A stretch of 64,000 nt of DNA from Eledone cirrhosa (lineage: Eukaryota; Mollusca; Cephalopoda; Octopoda; Eledonidae), in NCBI GenBank assembly GCA_964016885.1, contig OZ024742.1, forward strand, positions 7,445,162 through 7,509,161, in the 5' to 3' direction. The notes beneath the pieces are model-generated. The model saw only the letters and a list, made by a program, of their open reading frames with translations. It searched no databases and was not told where the DNA came from. Shown here piece after piece: positions 1 through 14,300 of the stretch. Each line of letters starts with the position of its first letter. Position 1 is the stretch's first letter. The translations under genes and the position numbers were made by a program.

Positions 1-3000
1 ACGACATTCTCTGTAACTGTCATAGTTTCTACGACATTCTCTGTAACTGTCATAGTTTCTGTGACTTTCTCTGTAACTGTCATAGTTTCTACGACTTTTT
101 CTGTAATTGTCATAGTTTCTACGACATTCTCTGTAACTGTCATAGTTTCTACAACTTTCTCTGTAACTGTCATAGTTTCTGTGACTTTCTCTGTAACTGT
201 CATAGTTTCTATGACTTTCTCTATAACTGTCATAGTTTCTATGACTTTCTCTGTACCTATCATAGTTTCTACGACTTTCTCTGTAACTGTCATAGTTTCT
301 ACGACTTTCTCTGTAACTGTCATAGTTTCTACGACTTTCTCTGTAACTGTCATAGTTTCTACGACGTTCCCTATAACTGTCATAGTTTCTACGACTTTCT
401 CTGTAACTGTCATAGTTTCTACGACATTCTCTATAATTGTCATAGTTTCTACGACTTTCTCTGTAACTGTCATAGTTTCTACGACATTCTCTGTAACTGT
501 CATAGTTTCTACGACATTCTCTGTAACTGTCATAGTTTCTACGACTTTCTCTGTAACTGTCATAGTTTCTACGACTTTCTCTGTAACTGTCATAGTTTCT
601 ATGACTTTCTCTGTAACTGTCACAGTTTCTACGACATTCTCTGTAACTGTCATAGTCTCTATGACTTTCTGTGCAACTGTCATAGTTTCTACGACTTTCC
701 CTATAACTGTCATAGTTTCTCCGACTTTCTCTCTAACTGTCATAGTTTCTACGACAATCTCTGTTACTGTCAGAGTGTCTACGACTTTCTCTGTAACTGT
801 CATATTTTCTACGACTTTCTCTGTAACTGTCAGAGTGTCTACGACTTTCTCTGTAACTGTCATAGTTTCTACGACATTTTCTGTAACTGTCATAGTTTCT
901 ACGACTTTCCCTATAACTGTCATAGTTTCTACGACTTTCTCTCTAACTGTCATAGTTTCTACGACAATCTCTGTAACTGTCAGAGTGTCTACGACTTTCT
1001 CTGTAACTGTCATATTTTCTACGACTTTCTCTGTAACTGTCAGAGTGTCTACGACTTTCTCTGTAACTGTCAAAGTTTCTACGACATTTTCTGTAACTGT
1101 CATAGTTTCTACGACTTTCTCTGTAACTGTCATAGTTTCTACGACATTTTCTGTAACTGTCATAGTTTCTACGACTTTCCCTATAACAGTCATAGTTTCT
1201 ACGACTTTCTCTGTAACTGTCATAGTTTCTATGACTTTCTCTGTAACTGTCATAGTTTCTACGACTTTCTCTGTAACTGTCATAGTTTCTATGACTTTCT
1301 CTGTAACTGTCATAGTTTCTACGACTTTCTCTGTAACTGTCATAGTTTCTACGACTTTCTCTGAAACTGTCATAGTTTCTACGACTTTCTCTGTAACTGT
1401 CATAGTTTCTACGACTTTCTCTGTAACTGTCATAGTTTCTATGATTTTCCCTGTAACTGTCATAGTTTCTACGACATTCTCTATAACTGTCATAGTTTCT
1501 ACGAATTTCTCTGTAACTGTCATAGTTTCTACGACTTTCTCTGTAACTGTGATAGTTTCTACGACTTTCTCTGTAACTGTCATAGTTTCTATGATTTTCT
1601 CTGTAACTGTCATAGTTTCTACGACACTCTCTATAACTGTCATAGTTTCTACGACTTTCTCTGTAACTGTCATAGTTTCTATGACTTTCTCTATAACTGT
1701 CATAGTTTCTACGACTTTCTCTGTAACTGTGATAGTTTCTACGACTTTCTCTGTAACTGTCATAGTTTCTATGATTTTTCTGTAACTGTCATAGTTTCTA
1801 CGACATTCTCTATAATTGTCATAGTTTCTACGACATTCTCTGTAACTGTCATAGTTTCTACTACTTTCTCTGTAACTGTCATAGTTTCTACGACTTTCTC
1901 TGTAACTGTCATTGTTTCTACGACTTTCTCTGTAACTGTCATAGTTTTTATGACTTTCCCTATAACTGTCATAGTTTCTACGACATTCTCTGTAACTGTC
2001 ATAGTTTCTACGACATTCTCTGTAACTGTCATAGTTTCTACAACTTTCTCTGTAACTGTCATAGTTTCTAAGACTTTCCCTATAACTGTCATAGTTTCTA
2101 CGACATTCTCAGTAACTGTCATAGTTTCTATGACTTTCTCTATAACTGTCATAGTTTCTACGACTTTCTCTGTAACTGTCATAGTTTCTATGACTTTCTC
2201 TGTAACTGTCATAGTTTCTACGACTTTCTCTGTAACTGTCATAGTTTCTACGACTTTCTCTGTAACTGTTATAATAGTTTCTATGACTTTCGCTGTAACT
2301 GTCATAGTTTCTACGACTTTCTCCGTAACTGTCATATTTTCTACGACTTTCTCTGTAACTGTCATAGTTTCTACGACTTTCTCCGTAACTGTCATATTTT
2401 CTACGACTTTCTCTATAACTGTCATAGTTTCTACGACTTTCTCTGTAACTGTCATAGTTTCTATGACTTTCTCTGTAACTGTCATAGTTTCTATGACTTT
2501 CTCTGTAACTGTCATAGTTTCTACGACTTTCTCTGTAACTGTCATAGTTTCTACGACTTTCTCTGTAACTGTCATAGTTTCTATGACTTTCTCTGTAGCT
2601 GTCATAGTTTCTACGACATTCTCTGTAACTGTCATAGTTTCTACGACTTTCTCTGTAACTCTCATAGTTTCTACGACTTTCTCTGTAACTGTCATAGTTT
2701 CTATGACTTTCTCTGTAACTGTCATAGTTTCTACGACTTTCTCTGTAACTGTCATAGTTTCTATGACTTTCTCTATAACTGTCATAGTTTCTATGACTTT
2801 CTCTGTAGCTGTCATAGTTTCTACGACATTCTCTGTAACTGTCATAGTTTCTACGACTTTCTCTGTAACTGTCATAGTTTCTACGACTTTCTCTGTAACT
2901 GTCATAGTTTCTATGACTTTCTCTGTAACTGTCACCTTTTCTACGACGTTCTCTGTAACTGTGATAGTTTCTATGACTTTCTCTGTAACTGCCATAGTTT

Positions 3001-3378
3001 CTACGACTTTCTCTGTAACTGTCATAGTTTCTACGACTTTCTCTATAACTGTCATTTTATCTATGACTTTCTCTCTAACTGTCATAGTTTCTACGACTTT
3101 CTCTGTAACTGTCATAGTTTCTACGACTTTCTCTATAACTGTCATAGTTTCTACGACATTCTCTGTAACTGTCATAGTTTCTATGACTTTCTCTATAACT
3201 GTCATAGTTTCTACGACTTTTTCTGTAACTGTCATAGTTTCTATGACTTTCTCTATAACTGTCATAGTTTCTATGACTTTCTCTGTAACTGTCATAGTTT
3301 CTACGACTTTTTCTATAACTGTCATAGTTTCTATGACTTTCTCTATAACTGTCATAATTTCTACGACTTTCTCTATAA
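1..3378. repeat. 30-bp minisatellite array, about 112 copies, open at the left window edge
   Basis: A 30-bp unit is repeated head to tail; 271-300 is a typical copy, with the core TCTGTAACTGTCATAGTTTC. Copies differ mainly by point changes. Phase is altered by a 1-bp loss in the unit at 1771-1799 and a 3-bp gain at about 2270-2281. Because 30 is a multiple of three, several frames stay open. On the + strand a decapeptide TTFSVTVIVS repeats for over 500 codons, broken only by the 1-bp loss. On the - strand TVTEKVVETM repeats for 528 codons (3355 down to 1769). No frame has a signal peptide, a unique N-terminal domain or a recognisable family. The most frequent changes (T to A in ACTTTC, ACG to ATG, GTA to ATA) do not favour synonymous positions on either strand. 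I read this as non-coding. A repeat-encoded protein with its unique exons beyond the left edge cannot be excluded. Confidence 0.97.
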
Positions 3379-3745
3379 ATCCTAGTTACTATGACCTCCC
3401 TTCCACATTGGTTTATAACCGAGGTAAAACCAGAATGTCAGGCCTATCCTTAAACACATTCCAAACATCTTTTCGTCGTTTATTCAGATAATATACAACT
3501 AAAGCTACATCATTCTTTATCCCCTCCCTTACTTTTATTACTTTGTATTGATGCTCTTTTAAATATTAAACCCATTGTATAACATTTGTGAAATAAACTA
3601 CATAATGTAATGAGACATCCATTTTGTTAGTCTTTTGTAGAGAGTGGAGTGTAACTTTAGTAGGAATTAGCTGCTACCCCTAACGTCGAAATATTTGCGT
3701 CATTTAGTTGTCGTTCTTGGTTAGGTTTTTATTTTTATCATTATA
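3379..3745. other. Single-copy AT-rich spacer
   Basis: Unique sequence separates the 30-bp array from the TTG microsatellite. The + strand frame of the minisatellite runs on into it and stops at 3491 without meeting recognisable protein sequence. I see no SINE motifs, no promoter-like arrangement and no convincing open frame. Confidence 0.7.
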
Positions 3746-3746
3746 G

Positions 3747-3787
<41 letters not shown>

Positions 3788-3885
3788 GCTTTTGTTGTAG
3801 TTGTAGTTGTTCTTGTTACTGTTGTTGTTATTGTTGCTGCTGTTGTTGTTGTTGCTGTTGATGTTGTTGTTGTTGCCTTTGTTAC

Positions 3886-3916
<31 letters not shown>

Positions 3917-4515
3917 GCTAATATTGTTGTTGCTGTTGTTGTTGTTGTTGTTGTTGTCTGTGTTAATCTTCTTGTTGTTGTTGCTGTTGTTGTCGTTTTT
4001 ACTGTTGTTGTTGTTGTTGCTGTTGCTGGTGTTGTTTTTGTCGTCGTCGTTGTATTTTTATTGTTGTTACTGTTGTTGTTGCTGTTGTTGTTACTGTTGT
4101 TGTTGCTGTTGTTGTTACTGTTGTTGTTGCTGTTGTTGTTGTTGTAGTTGTTGTTGCTGTTGTTTTTGTCGTTATTGGTGTTGTTGTTGTTATTGTTGTT
4201 GTTGCTGTTGTTGTTGTTACTGTTGTTGTTGCTGTTGTTGTTGAAGCTTATGCTGTTGTTGTTGTTGTAGTAGTTGTTGCTGTTGCTGTTGAAGCTTATG
4301 CTGTTGTTGTTGTAGTTGTTGTTGCTGTTGTTCTGGTACTTGTTGTTGATGCTGTTGTTGTTGATGATGCTGTTGTTGTTGTTGTTATTGCTGTTGTTGT
4401 TGTCGTTGTTTTTGTTGCTGCTGCTGTTGTTGTTACTGTTGTTGTTGTTGTTGTTGTTGTTGTTGCTATTGTTGTTGTTGTTGTTGTTGTTGCTTCTTCT
4501 TCTTCTTTTTCTTCT
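3746..4515. repeat. TTG/TGC compound microsatellite ending in a short CTT run
   Basis: Mostly TTG triplets interrupted by TGC, TAC, TCG and TAG triplets, closing with a CTT run at about 4492-4515. It directly abuts the 41-bp satellite. All triplet frames are open: the + strand reads poly-Leu or poly-Cys, and the - strand would read mostly Gln, Asn or Thr. This is simple-repeat translation and not evidence for a gene. The tract is interrupted every few triplets, as in an old microsatellite. Confidence 0.96.
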
Positions 4516-7500
4516 GTATGTGTATGTGATATTATTGGTGGTGTCTTGACTCTATAACAGTATGCGATATTTTTGGTGGTGGTGTCTTTACTCTATAACT
4601 CTATGTGATATTATTGGTGGTGTCTTCACTCTATAACTGTATGCGATATTATTGGTTGTGTCTTTACTCTATTACTGTATGTGATATTATTGGCGGTGGT
4701 GTCTTTACTCTATAACTGTATATGATATCATTGGTGGTGGTGTCTTTACTCTATAACAGTATGTGATATTATTGGTGGAGTCTTTACTCTATAACTGTAT
4801 GTGATACTTTTGGTGGAGTCTTTACTCTATAACTGTATGTGATATTATTTGTGGTGGTGTCTTTACTCTATAACTGTATGTGATATTATTGGTGGTGGTG
4901 TCTTTACTCTATAACTGTATGTTATATTATTGGTGGTGGTGTCTTTACTCTATAACTGTATGCGATATTATTGGTGATGGTGTCTTTACTCTATAACTGT
5001 ATGTGATATTATTGGTGGTGGTGTCTTTACTCTATAACTGTATGTGATAATATTGGTGGTGGTGTCTTTACTCTATAACTGTATGTTATATTGTTGGTGG
5101 TGGTGTCTTTACTCTATAACTGTATGCGATATTATTGGTGATGGTGTCTTTACTCTATAACTGTATGTGATATTATTGGTGGTGGTGTCTTTACTCTATA
5201 ACTGTATGTGATATTATTGGTGGTGGTGTCTTTACTCTATAACTGTATGTGATATTATTAGTGGTGTCTTTACTCTATAACTGTATGTGATATTATTGGT
5301 GATGGTGTCTTTACTCTATAACTGTATGTGATATTATTGGTGGTGTCTTTATTCTATAACAGTATGTGATATTATTGGTAGTGGTGTCGTTACTCTATAA
5401 CTGTATGTGATAATATTGGTGGTGGTGTCTTTACTCTATAACTCTATGTGATATTATTGGTGGTGGTGTCTCTACTCTATAACTCTATGTGATATTATTG
5501 GTGGTGGTGTCTTTACTCTATAACTGTATGTGATACTATTACTGGTGGTGTCTTTACTCTATAACTGTATGTGATATTATTGGTGGGGTCTTTACTCTAT
5601 AACTGTATGTATATTATTGTTAGTGGTCGCTTTACTCTATAACTGTATGTGATATTATTGGTGGTGTCTTTACTCTATAACTGTATGTGATATTATTGGT
5701 GGTGGTGTCTTTACTCTATACCTGTATGTGATATTATTGGTGGGGTTGTCACTCTATAACTGTATGTGATATTATTGGTGGGGTCTTTACACTATAACTG
5801 TATGTGATATTATTGGTGGTGGTGTCTTTACTCTATAACTGTATGTGATATTATTGGTGGTGGTGTCTTTACTCTATAACTGTATGTGATATTATTGGTG
5901 GTGTATTTACTCTATAACTGTATGCAGTATTATTGGTGGTGTATTTACTCTATAACAGTATGTGATATTATTAGTGGTGTCTTTACGCTATAACTGTATA
6001 TGATATTATTGATGGTGGTGTCTTTACTCTATAACTGTATGTGATATTATTCGTGGAGTCTTTACTCTATAATTGTATCTGATATTATTGGTGGTGTCTT
6101 TACTCTATAATTGCATGTGATATTATTGGTGGTGCTGTCTTTAATCTATAACTGTATGTGATATTATTCCTGGTGGTGTCTTTACTCTATAACTGTATGT
6201 GATATTATTGGTGTTGGTGTCTTTACTCTATAATTGTATGTGATATTATTTGTGGTGTCTTTACTCTATAACTGTATGTTCATATTATTGGTCATGGTGT
6301 CTTTACTCTATAACTGTATGTGATATTATTGGTGTTGGTGTCTTTACTCTATAACTGTATGTGATATTATTGGTGGGGTCTTTACTCTATAACAGTATGT
6401 GATATTATTGCTGGTGGTGTCTTTACTCTATAACTGTATGTGATATTAATGGTGGCAGTGTCTTTATTCTATAACTGTATGTGATATTATTGGTGGGGTC
6501 TTTATTCTATAACTGTATGTGATATTATTGGAGGTGGTGTCGTTACTCTATAACTGTATGTGATACTATTGCTGGTGGTGTCTTTACTCTATTACTGTAT
6601 GTGATAATATTGGTGGTGGTGTCTTTACTCTATAACTGTATGTGATATTATTGGTGGTGGTGTCTTTACTCTATAACTGTATGTGATATTATTGGTGGTG
6701 GTGTCTTTACTCTATAACTGTATGTGATACTATTATTGGTGGTGTCTTTACTCTATAACTGTATGTGATATTTTTGGTGGGGTCTTTACTCTATAACTGT
6801 ATGTGATATTATTGGTGGTGTCTTCACTCTATAACTGCATGTGATATTATTGGTGGTGTCTTTACTCTATATCTGTATTTTATATTATTTGTGGTGGTGC
6901 CTTTATTCTATAACTGTATGTGATATTATTGGAGGTGTCTTTACTCTATAACTGTATGTGATATTATTGGTGGGGTCTTTATTCTATAACTGTATTTGAT
7001 ATTATTGGAGGTGGTGTCTTTACTCTATAACTGTATGTGATATTATTGGTGGTGGTGTCTTTACTCTATAACTGTATGTGATATTATTGGTGGTGGTGTC
7101 TTTACTCTATAACTGTATGTAATATTATTGGTGGTGGTGTCTTTACTCTATAACTGTATGTAATATTATTGGTGGCAGTGTCTTTATTCTATAATTGTAT
7201 GTGATATTATTGGTAGTGTCTTTATTTTATAACTGAATGTGATATTATTGGTGGTGTCGTTACTCTATAACAGTATGTGATATTATTGGTGGTGTTCTCT
7301 TTACTCTATAACTGTATGTGATATTATTGGTGGTGTTCTCTTTACTCTATAACTGTATGTGATATTATTGGTGGCCGTGTCATTACTCTATAACTGTATG
7401 CGATTTTATTGGTGTTGGTGTCTTTACTATATAAGTGTATGTGATATTATTGGTGGTGGTGTCTTTACTCTATAACTGTATGTGATATTATTGGTGGTGT

Positions 7501-8172
7501 CTTTACTCTATAACTTTATGTGATATTATTGGTGGTGGTGTCTTTACTATATAAGTGTATGTGATATTATTGGTGGTGGTGTCTTTACTCTATAACTGTA
7601 TGTGATATTATTGGTGGTGTCTTTACTCTATAACTGTATGTGATATTATTGGGGGGTCTTTACTCTATAACTGTATGTGATATTATTGCTGGTGTCTTTA
7701 CTCTATAACTGTATGTGATATTATTGATGGTTTTGTATTTACTCTATAACTGTATCTGATATTATTGGTGGTGGTGTCTTTACTCTGTAACTGTATGTGA
7801 TATTATTGGTGGGCTGTTTACTCTATAACTGTATGTGATATTACTGGTGGCAGCGTCTTTACTCTATAACTGTATGTGATATTATTGGTGGCAGTGTCTT
7901 TACTCTATAACTGTATCTGATATTATTGGTAGTGTCTCTATTCTATAACTGTATGTGATATTATTGGTGGCGGTGTCTTTACTCTATAACTGTATGTGAT
8001 ATTAGTGGTGGCGGTGTCTTTACTCTCTAAATGTATGTGATATTAGTGGTGGCGGTGTCTTTACTCTATAACTGTATGTGATATTATTGGTGGTGTCTTT
8101 ACTCTATAACTCTATGCGATATTATTGGTGGTGGTGTCTTTACTCTATAACTGTATATGATATTATTGGTGG

Positions 8173-8355
8173 GGCGGTGGATTGGCAGTATCGGTAGAGG
8201 GTCGGACGCCATGCTTTCCAGCATAGTTACGTCCCTTTACCATCCGAGTTCAAATCCCGCCGAGGTTGACTTTGCCTTTCATCCTTACGGGGTCGATAAA
8301 ATAAAGTACCAGTAATGCACTGGTAATTGCTGGCCTTGTGCCTAAAGTAGAAACA
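8173..8355 (+). mobile_element. tRNA-derived SINE inserted in the 41-bp satellite
   Basis: A full-length cephalopod-type SINE. The A box TGGCAGTATCGG lies at 8183-8194 and the B box GAGTTCAAATCCC at 8246-8258. These are followed by the GGGGTCGATAAAATAAAG body and the tail ending AAACAA. An 11-bp target duplication, ATTATTGGTGG, flanks it at 8162-8172 and 8356-8366. The duplicated bases belong to a satellite unit, so the SINE landed after the array existed. It encodes no protein; movement of such elements depends on a partner LINE. The tRNA-like head carries pol III promoter boxes, but I do not call it a tRNA gene because the sequence continues into the SINE body. Confidence 0.93.
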
Positions 8356-11300
8356 ATTATTGGTGGTGGTGTCTTTACTAAATAACTGTATGTGATATTA
8401 TTGGTGGTGTCTTTACTCTATAACTGTATGTGATATTATTGCTGGTGGTGTCTTTACTCTATAACTGTATGTGATATTATTGTTGGTGGTCTCTTTACTC
8501 TATAACTGTATTTGATATTATTGGTGATGGTGTCTTTACCATATAACTGTATGTGATATTATTGGTGGTGGTGTCTTTACTCTATAACTGTATGTGATAT
8601 TATTGCTGGTGGTGTCTTTACTCTATAACTGTATGTGATATTATTGTTGGTGGTCTCTTTACTCTATAACTGTATTTGATATTATTGGTGGTGGTGTCTT
8701 TACTCTATAACTGTATGTGATATTATTGGTGGTGGTGTCTTTACTCTATAACTGTATGTGATATTATTGGTGTTGGTGTCTTTACTATATAACTGTTTGT
8801 GATATTATTGGTGGTGTCTTTACTCTATAACTCTATGTGACATTATTGGTGTTATCTTTACTCTATAACTGTATGTGATAATATTGGTGGGTCTTTACTC
8901 TATAACTGTATGTGACGTTATTGGTGGTGGTGTCTTTACTCTGTAACTGAATGTGATATTATTGGTGGTGCTCTCTTTACTCTATAAATCTATGTGATAT
9001 TATTGGTGGGTTCTTTACACTATAACTGTATTTGATATTATTGGTGGTGGTGTCTTTACTCTATAATTGTATGTGATATTATGAGTTGTGTCTTTACTCT
9101 ATAACTGTATGTGATATTATTGGTGGTGGTGTCTTTACTCCATAACTGTATGTGATATTATTGGTGGTGTCTTTACTATATAACTGTATGTGATATTATT
9201 GGTGGTGTCTTTACTTTATAACTGTATGTGATATTATTGGTGGTGGTGTCTTTACTCCATAACTGTATGTGATATTATTGGTGGGGTCTTTACTCTATAA
9301 GTGTATGTGATATTATTGGTGATGTCTTTACTCTATAACTGTATGTGATATTATTGGTGGTCGTGTCTTTACTCTATAACTGTATGTGGTATTATTGGTG
9401 GTGGTGTATTTACTCTATAACTGTATGTGATATTATTGGTGGTGTCTTTACTATATAACTGTATGCGATATTACTGGTGGTGGTGTCTTTACTCTATAAC
9501 TGTATGTCATACTATTGCTGGTGGTGTCTTTATTCTATAACTGTATATGATATTATTGGTGGTGGTGTCTTTATTCTATAACTGTATGTGATATTATTGG
9601 TGGGGTCTTTACTCTATAAGTGTATGTGATATTATTGGTGACGTCTTTACTCTATAAGTGTATGTGATATTACTGGTGGTGGTGTCTTTAATCTATAACT
9701 GTATGTGATATTATTGGGGATGGTGTCTTTACCCTATAACTGTATGTGATATTATTGGGGATGGTGTCTTTACTATATAAGTGTATGTGATATTATTAGT
9801 GGTGGTGTCTTTACTCTATAACTGTATGTCATACTATTGCTGGTGGTGTCTTTACTCTACAACTGTATGTGATATTATTGGTGGGGTCTTTACTCTATAA
9901 CTGTATCTGATATTATTGCTGGTGTCTTTACTCTATAACAAGTATATGTTATTATTGGTGGGGTCTTTACTCTATAACTGTATGTGATATTATTGGGGGG
10001 TCTTTACTCTATAACTGTATGTGATATTATTGCTGGTGTCTTTACTTCATAACTGTAAGTGATTTTATTGGTGGTTTTGTCTTTACTCTATAACTGTATG
10101 TGATATTATTGGTGGGGTGTTTACTCTATAACAGTATGTGATATTATTGGTGGTGTCTTTACTTTATAACTGTATGTGATATTATTGGTAGGGTCTTTAT
10201 TCTATAACTGTATGTAATATTATTGGTGGTGGTGTCTTTACTCTATAACTGTATCTGATATTATTGGTAGTGTCTTTATTCTATAACTGTATGTGATATT
10301 GTTGGTGTTGGTGTCTTTACTCTGTAACTATATGTGATATTATTGGTGGGCTGTTTACTCTATAACTGTATGTGATATTATTGGTGGCGGCGTCTTTACT
10401 CTATAACTGTATGTGATATTATTGGTGGCAGTGTCTTTACTCTATAAATGTATCTGATATTATTGGTAGTTTCTTTATTCTATAACTGTATGTGATATTA
10501 TTGGTGGTGTCTTTACTCTATAACTGTATGTGAAATTATTGGTGGGGTCTTTACTCTATAACTGTATGTGATGTTATTGGTGGTAGTGTCTTCACTCTAT
10601 AACTTAATGTGATAATATTGGTGGTGTCTTTACTCTATAACTGTATGTGACATTATTGGTGGTATCTTTACTCTATAACTGTATGTGATATTATTGGTGG
10701 TATCTTTACTCTATAACTGTATGTGATATTATTGGTGGTGGTGTCTTTACTCTGTAACTGAATGTGATATTATTGGTGGTGTCGTTACTCTATAACTGTA
10801 TGTGATATTATTGGTGGTGTTCTCTTTACTCTATAACTCTATGTGATATTATTGGTGGGTTCTTTACTCTATAATTGTATGTGATATTATAGGTGTTGTC
10901 TTTACTCTATAATTGTATGTGATATTATTAGTTGTGTCTTTACTCTATAACTCTATGTGATATTATTGGTGGTGGTGTCTTTATTCTATAACTCTATGTG
11001 ATATTATCGGTGATGTCTTTACTCTATAACTGTATGTGATATTATTGGTGGTGGTGTCTTTACTCTATAACTGTATGTGATACTATTGCTGGTGGTGTCT
11101 TTATTCTATAACTGTATGTGATATTATTGGTGGGGTCTTTACTATATAACTGTATGTGATACTATTGGTGGTGGTGTCTTTACTCTATAACTGTATGTGA
11201 TATTATTGGTGGGGTCTTTACTCTATAACTGTATGTGATATTATTGGGGTGTCTTTACTCTATAACTGTATGTGATATTATTGCTGGTGTCTTTACTTCA

Positions 11301-14300
11301 TAAATGTATGTGATATTATTGGTGGTTTTGTCTTTACTCTATAACTGTATGTGATATTATTGGTGGGGTCTTTACTCTATAACTGTATGTGATATCATTG
11401 GTGGTGGTGTCTTTACTCTATAACTGTGTGTGATATTATTGGTGGCAGTGTCTTTACTCTATAACTGTATCTGATATTATTGGTAGTGTCTTTATTCTAT
11501 AATTGTATGTGATATTATTGGTGTTGGTGTCTTTACTCTGTACCTGTATGTGATATTATTGGTGGGCTGTTTACTCTATAACTGTATGTGATATTATTGG
11601 TGGCGGCGTCTTTACTCTATAACTGTATGTGATATTATTGGTGGCAGTGTCTTTACTCTATAACTGTATCTGATATTATTGGTAGTGTCTTTATTCTATA
11701 ACTGTATGTGATATTATTGGTGGTGGTGTCTTTACTCTATAAATGTATGTGATATTAGTGGTGGCGGTGTCTTTACTCTATAACTGTATGTGAAATTATT
11801 GGTGGTGTCTTTACTCTAAAACTGTATGGGATATTATCGGTGGTGGTGTCTTTACTCTGTAACTGTATGTGATATTATTGGTGGTGGCATCTTTACTCTA
11901 AAACTGTATGTGATATTATTGGTGGTGGTGTCTTTACTCTGTAACTGTATGTGATATTATTGGTGGTGGTGTCTTTACTCTGTAACTGCATGTGATATTA
12001 TTGGTGGTGGTGTCTTTACTCTATAAGTGTATGTGATATTACTGGTGCTGGTGTCTTTACTCTATAACTGTATGTGATACTATTGGTGGTGGTGTCTTTA
12101 CTCTATAACTGTATGTGATATTATTGGTGGTGTCTTTATTCTATAACTGTATGTGATATTATTGGTGGTGTCTTTACTCTATAACTTTATGTGATATTAT
12201 AGGTGGTGGTGTCTTTACTCTATAACTGTATGTGATATTATTGGTGGTGGTGTCTTTACCCTATAACTGTATGTGATATTATTGGTGGTGGTGTCTTTAT
12301 TCTATAACTGTATGTGATATTATAGGTGGTGTCTTTACTCTATAACTGTATGTGATATTATTGGTGGTGTCTTTACTCTATAACTGTATGTGATATTATT
12401 GGTGGTGTCTTTACTCTAAAACTGTATGTGATATTATTGGTGGTGGTGTCTTTACTCTATAACTGTATGTGATATTATTGGTGGTGGTGTCTTTACTCTG
12501 TAACTGAATATGATATTATTGGTGGTGTCGTTACTCTATAACTGTATGTGATATTATTGGTGGTGTTCTCTTTACTCTATAACTCTATCTGATATTATTG
12601 GTGGGTTCTTTACTCTATAATTGTATGTGATATTATAGGTGGGTTCTTTACTCTATAACTGTATGTGATATTATTAGTGGTGTCTTTAATCTATAACTGT
12701 ATGTGATATTATTGTTGGTGGTGTCTTTACTCTATAACTGTATGTGATACTATTGCTGGTGGTGTCTTTACTCTATAACTGTATGTGATATTATTGGTGG
12801 TGTCTTTACTCTATAACTTTATGTGATATTATTGGTGGTGGTGTCTTTACTCTATAACTGTATGTGATATTATTGGTCATGGTGTCTTTACACTATAACT
12901 GTATGTGATATTATTGGTGGTGGTGTCTTTACTCTATAAGTGTATGTGATATTACTGGTGGTGGTGTCTTTACTCTATAACTGTATGTGATACTATTGGT
13001 GGTGGTGTATTACTCTATAACTGTATGTGTTATTATTGGTGGTGTCTTTACTCTATAACTGTATGTGATATTATTGGTGGTGTCTTTACTCTATAACTTT
13101 ATGTAATATTATTGGTGGTGGTGTCTTTACTCTATAACTGTTTGTGATATTATTGGTGGTGGTGTCTTTACTCTATAACTGTATGTGATATTATTGGTGA
13201 TGGTGTCTTTACCCTATAACTGTATGTGATATTATTGGTGGTGGTGTCTTTACTCTATAACTGTATGTCATATTATTGGTGCCGGTGTCTTTACTCGATA
13301 ACTGTATGTGATATTATTGGTGGTGTCTTTACTATATAACTGTATGTGATATTATTGGTGGTGTCTTTACTCTATAACTGTATGTGATATTATTGGTGGT
13401 GTCTTTACTATATAACTGTATGTGATATTATTGGTGGTGTCTTTACTATATAACTGTATGTGATATTATTGGTGGTGTCTTTACTATATAACTGTATCTG
13501 ATATTATTGGTAGTGTCTTTATTCTATAACTGTATGTGATATTATTGGTGGTGGTCTCTTTACTCTATAACTGTATGTGATATTATTGGGGATGGTGTCT
13601 TTACTCTATATCTGTATGTGATATTATTGGTGGCAGTGTCTTTACTCTATAACTGTATTTGATATTATTGGTGGTGGTGTCTTTACTCTATAAATGTATG
13701 TGATATTAGTGGTGGCGGTGTCTTTACCCTATAACTGTATGTGATATTATTGGTGGTGTCTTTACTCTATAACTGTATGTGATATTATTGCTGGTGGTGT
13801 CTTTACTATATAACAGTATGTGATATTATTGGTGGAGGTGTCTTTACTCCATAACTGTATGTGATATTATTGGTGATGGTGTCTTTACCCTATAACTGAA
13901 TGTGATATTACTGGTGGTGGTGTCTTTACTCTATAACTCTATGCGATATTATAAGTGGAAGTGTCTTTACTCTATAACTGTATGTGAAATTATTGGTGAT
14001 GGTGTCTTTACCCTATAACTGTATGTGATATTATTGGTGGTGTCTTTACTCTATAACTGTATGTGACATTATTTGTGGGGTCTTTACTCTATAACTGAAT
14101 GTTATATTATTGTTGGTGGTGTCTTTACTCTGTAACTGTACGTGATATTATTGGTGGTGTTCTCTTTATTCTATAACTCTATCTGATATTATTGGTGGGT
14201 TCTTTACTCTATAATTGTATGTGATATTATAGGTATTGTCTTTACTCTATAATTGTATGTGATATTATTGGTGGGGGCTTTACTCTATAACTGTATGTGA

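Noticed and set aside
1..3378. CRISPR array, because of the regular 30-bp repeats
   Set aside because: There are no spacers, the repeats are directly joined and diverge by point mutation, and the setting is an animal genome.
8183..8258. tRNA gene (A and B boxes present)
   Set aside because: The boxes belong to a SINE head: the sequence continues into the SINE body and AAACAA tail, has a target duplication, and the same head recurs at 46461 and 47414.
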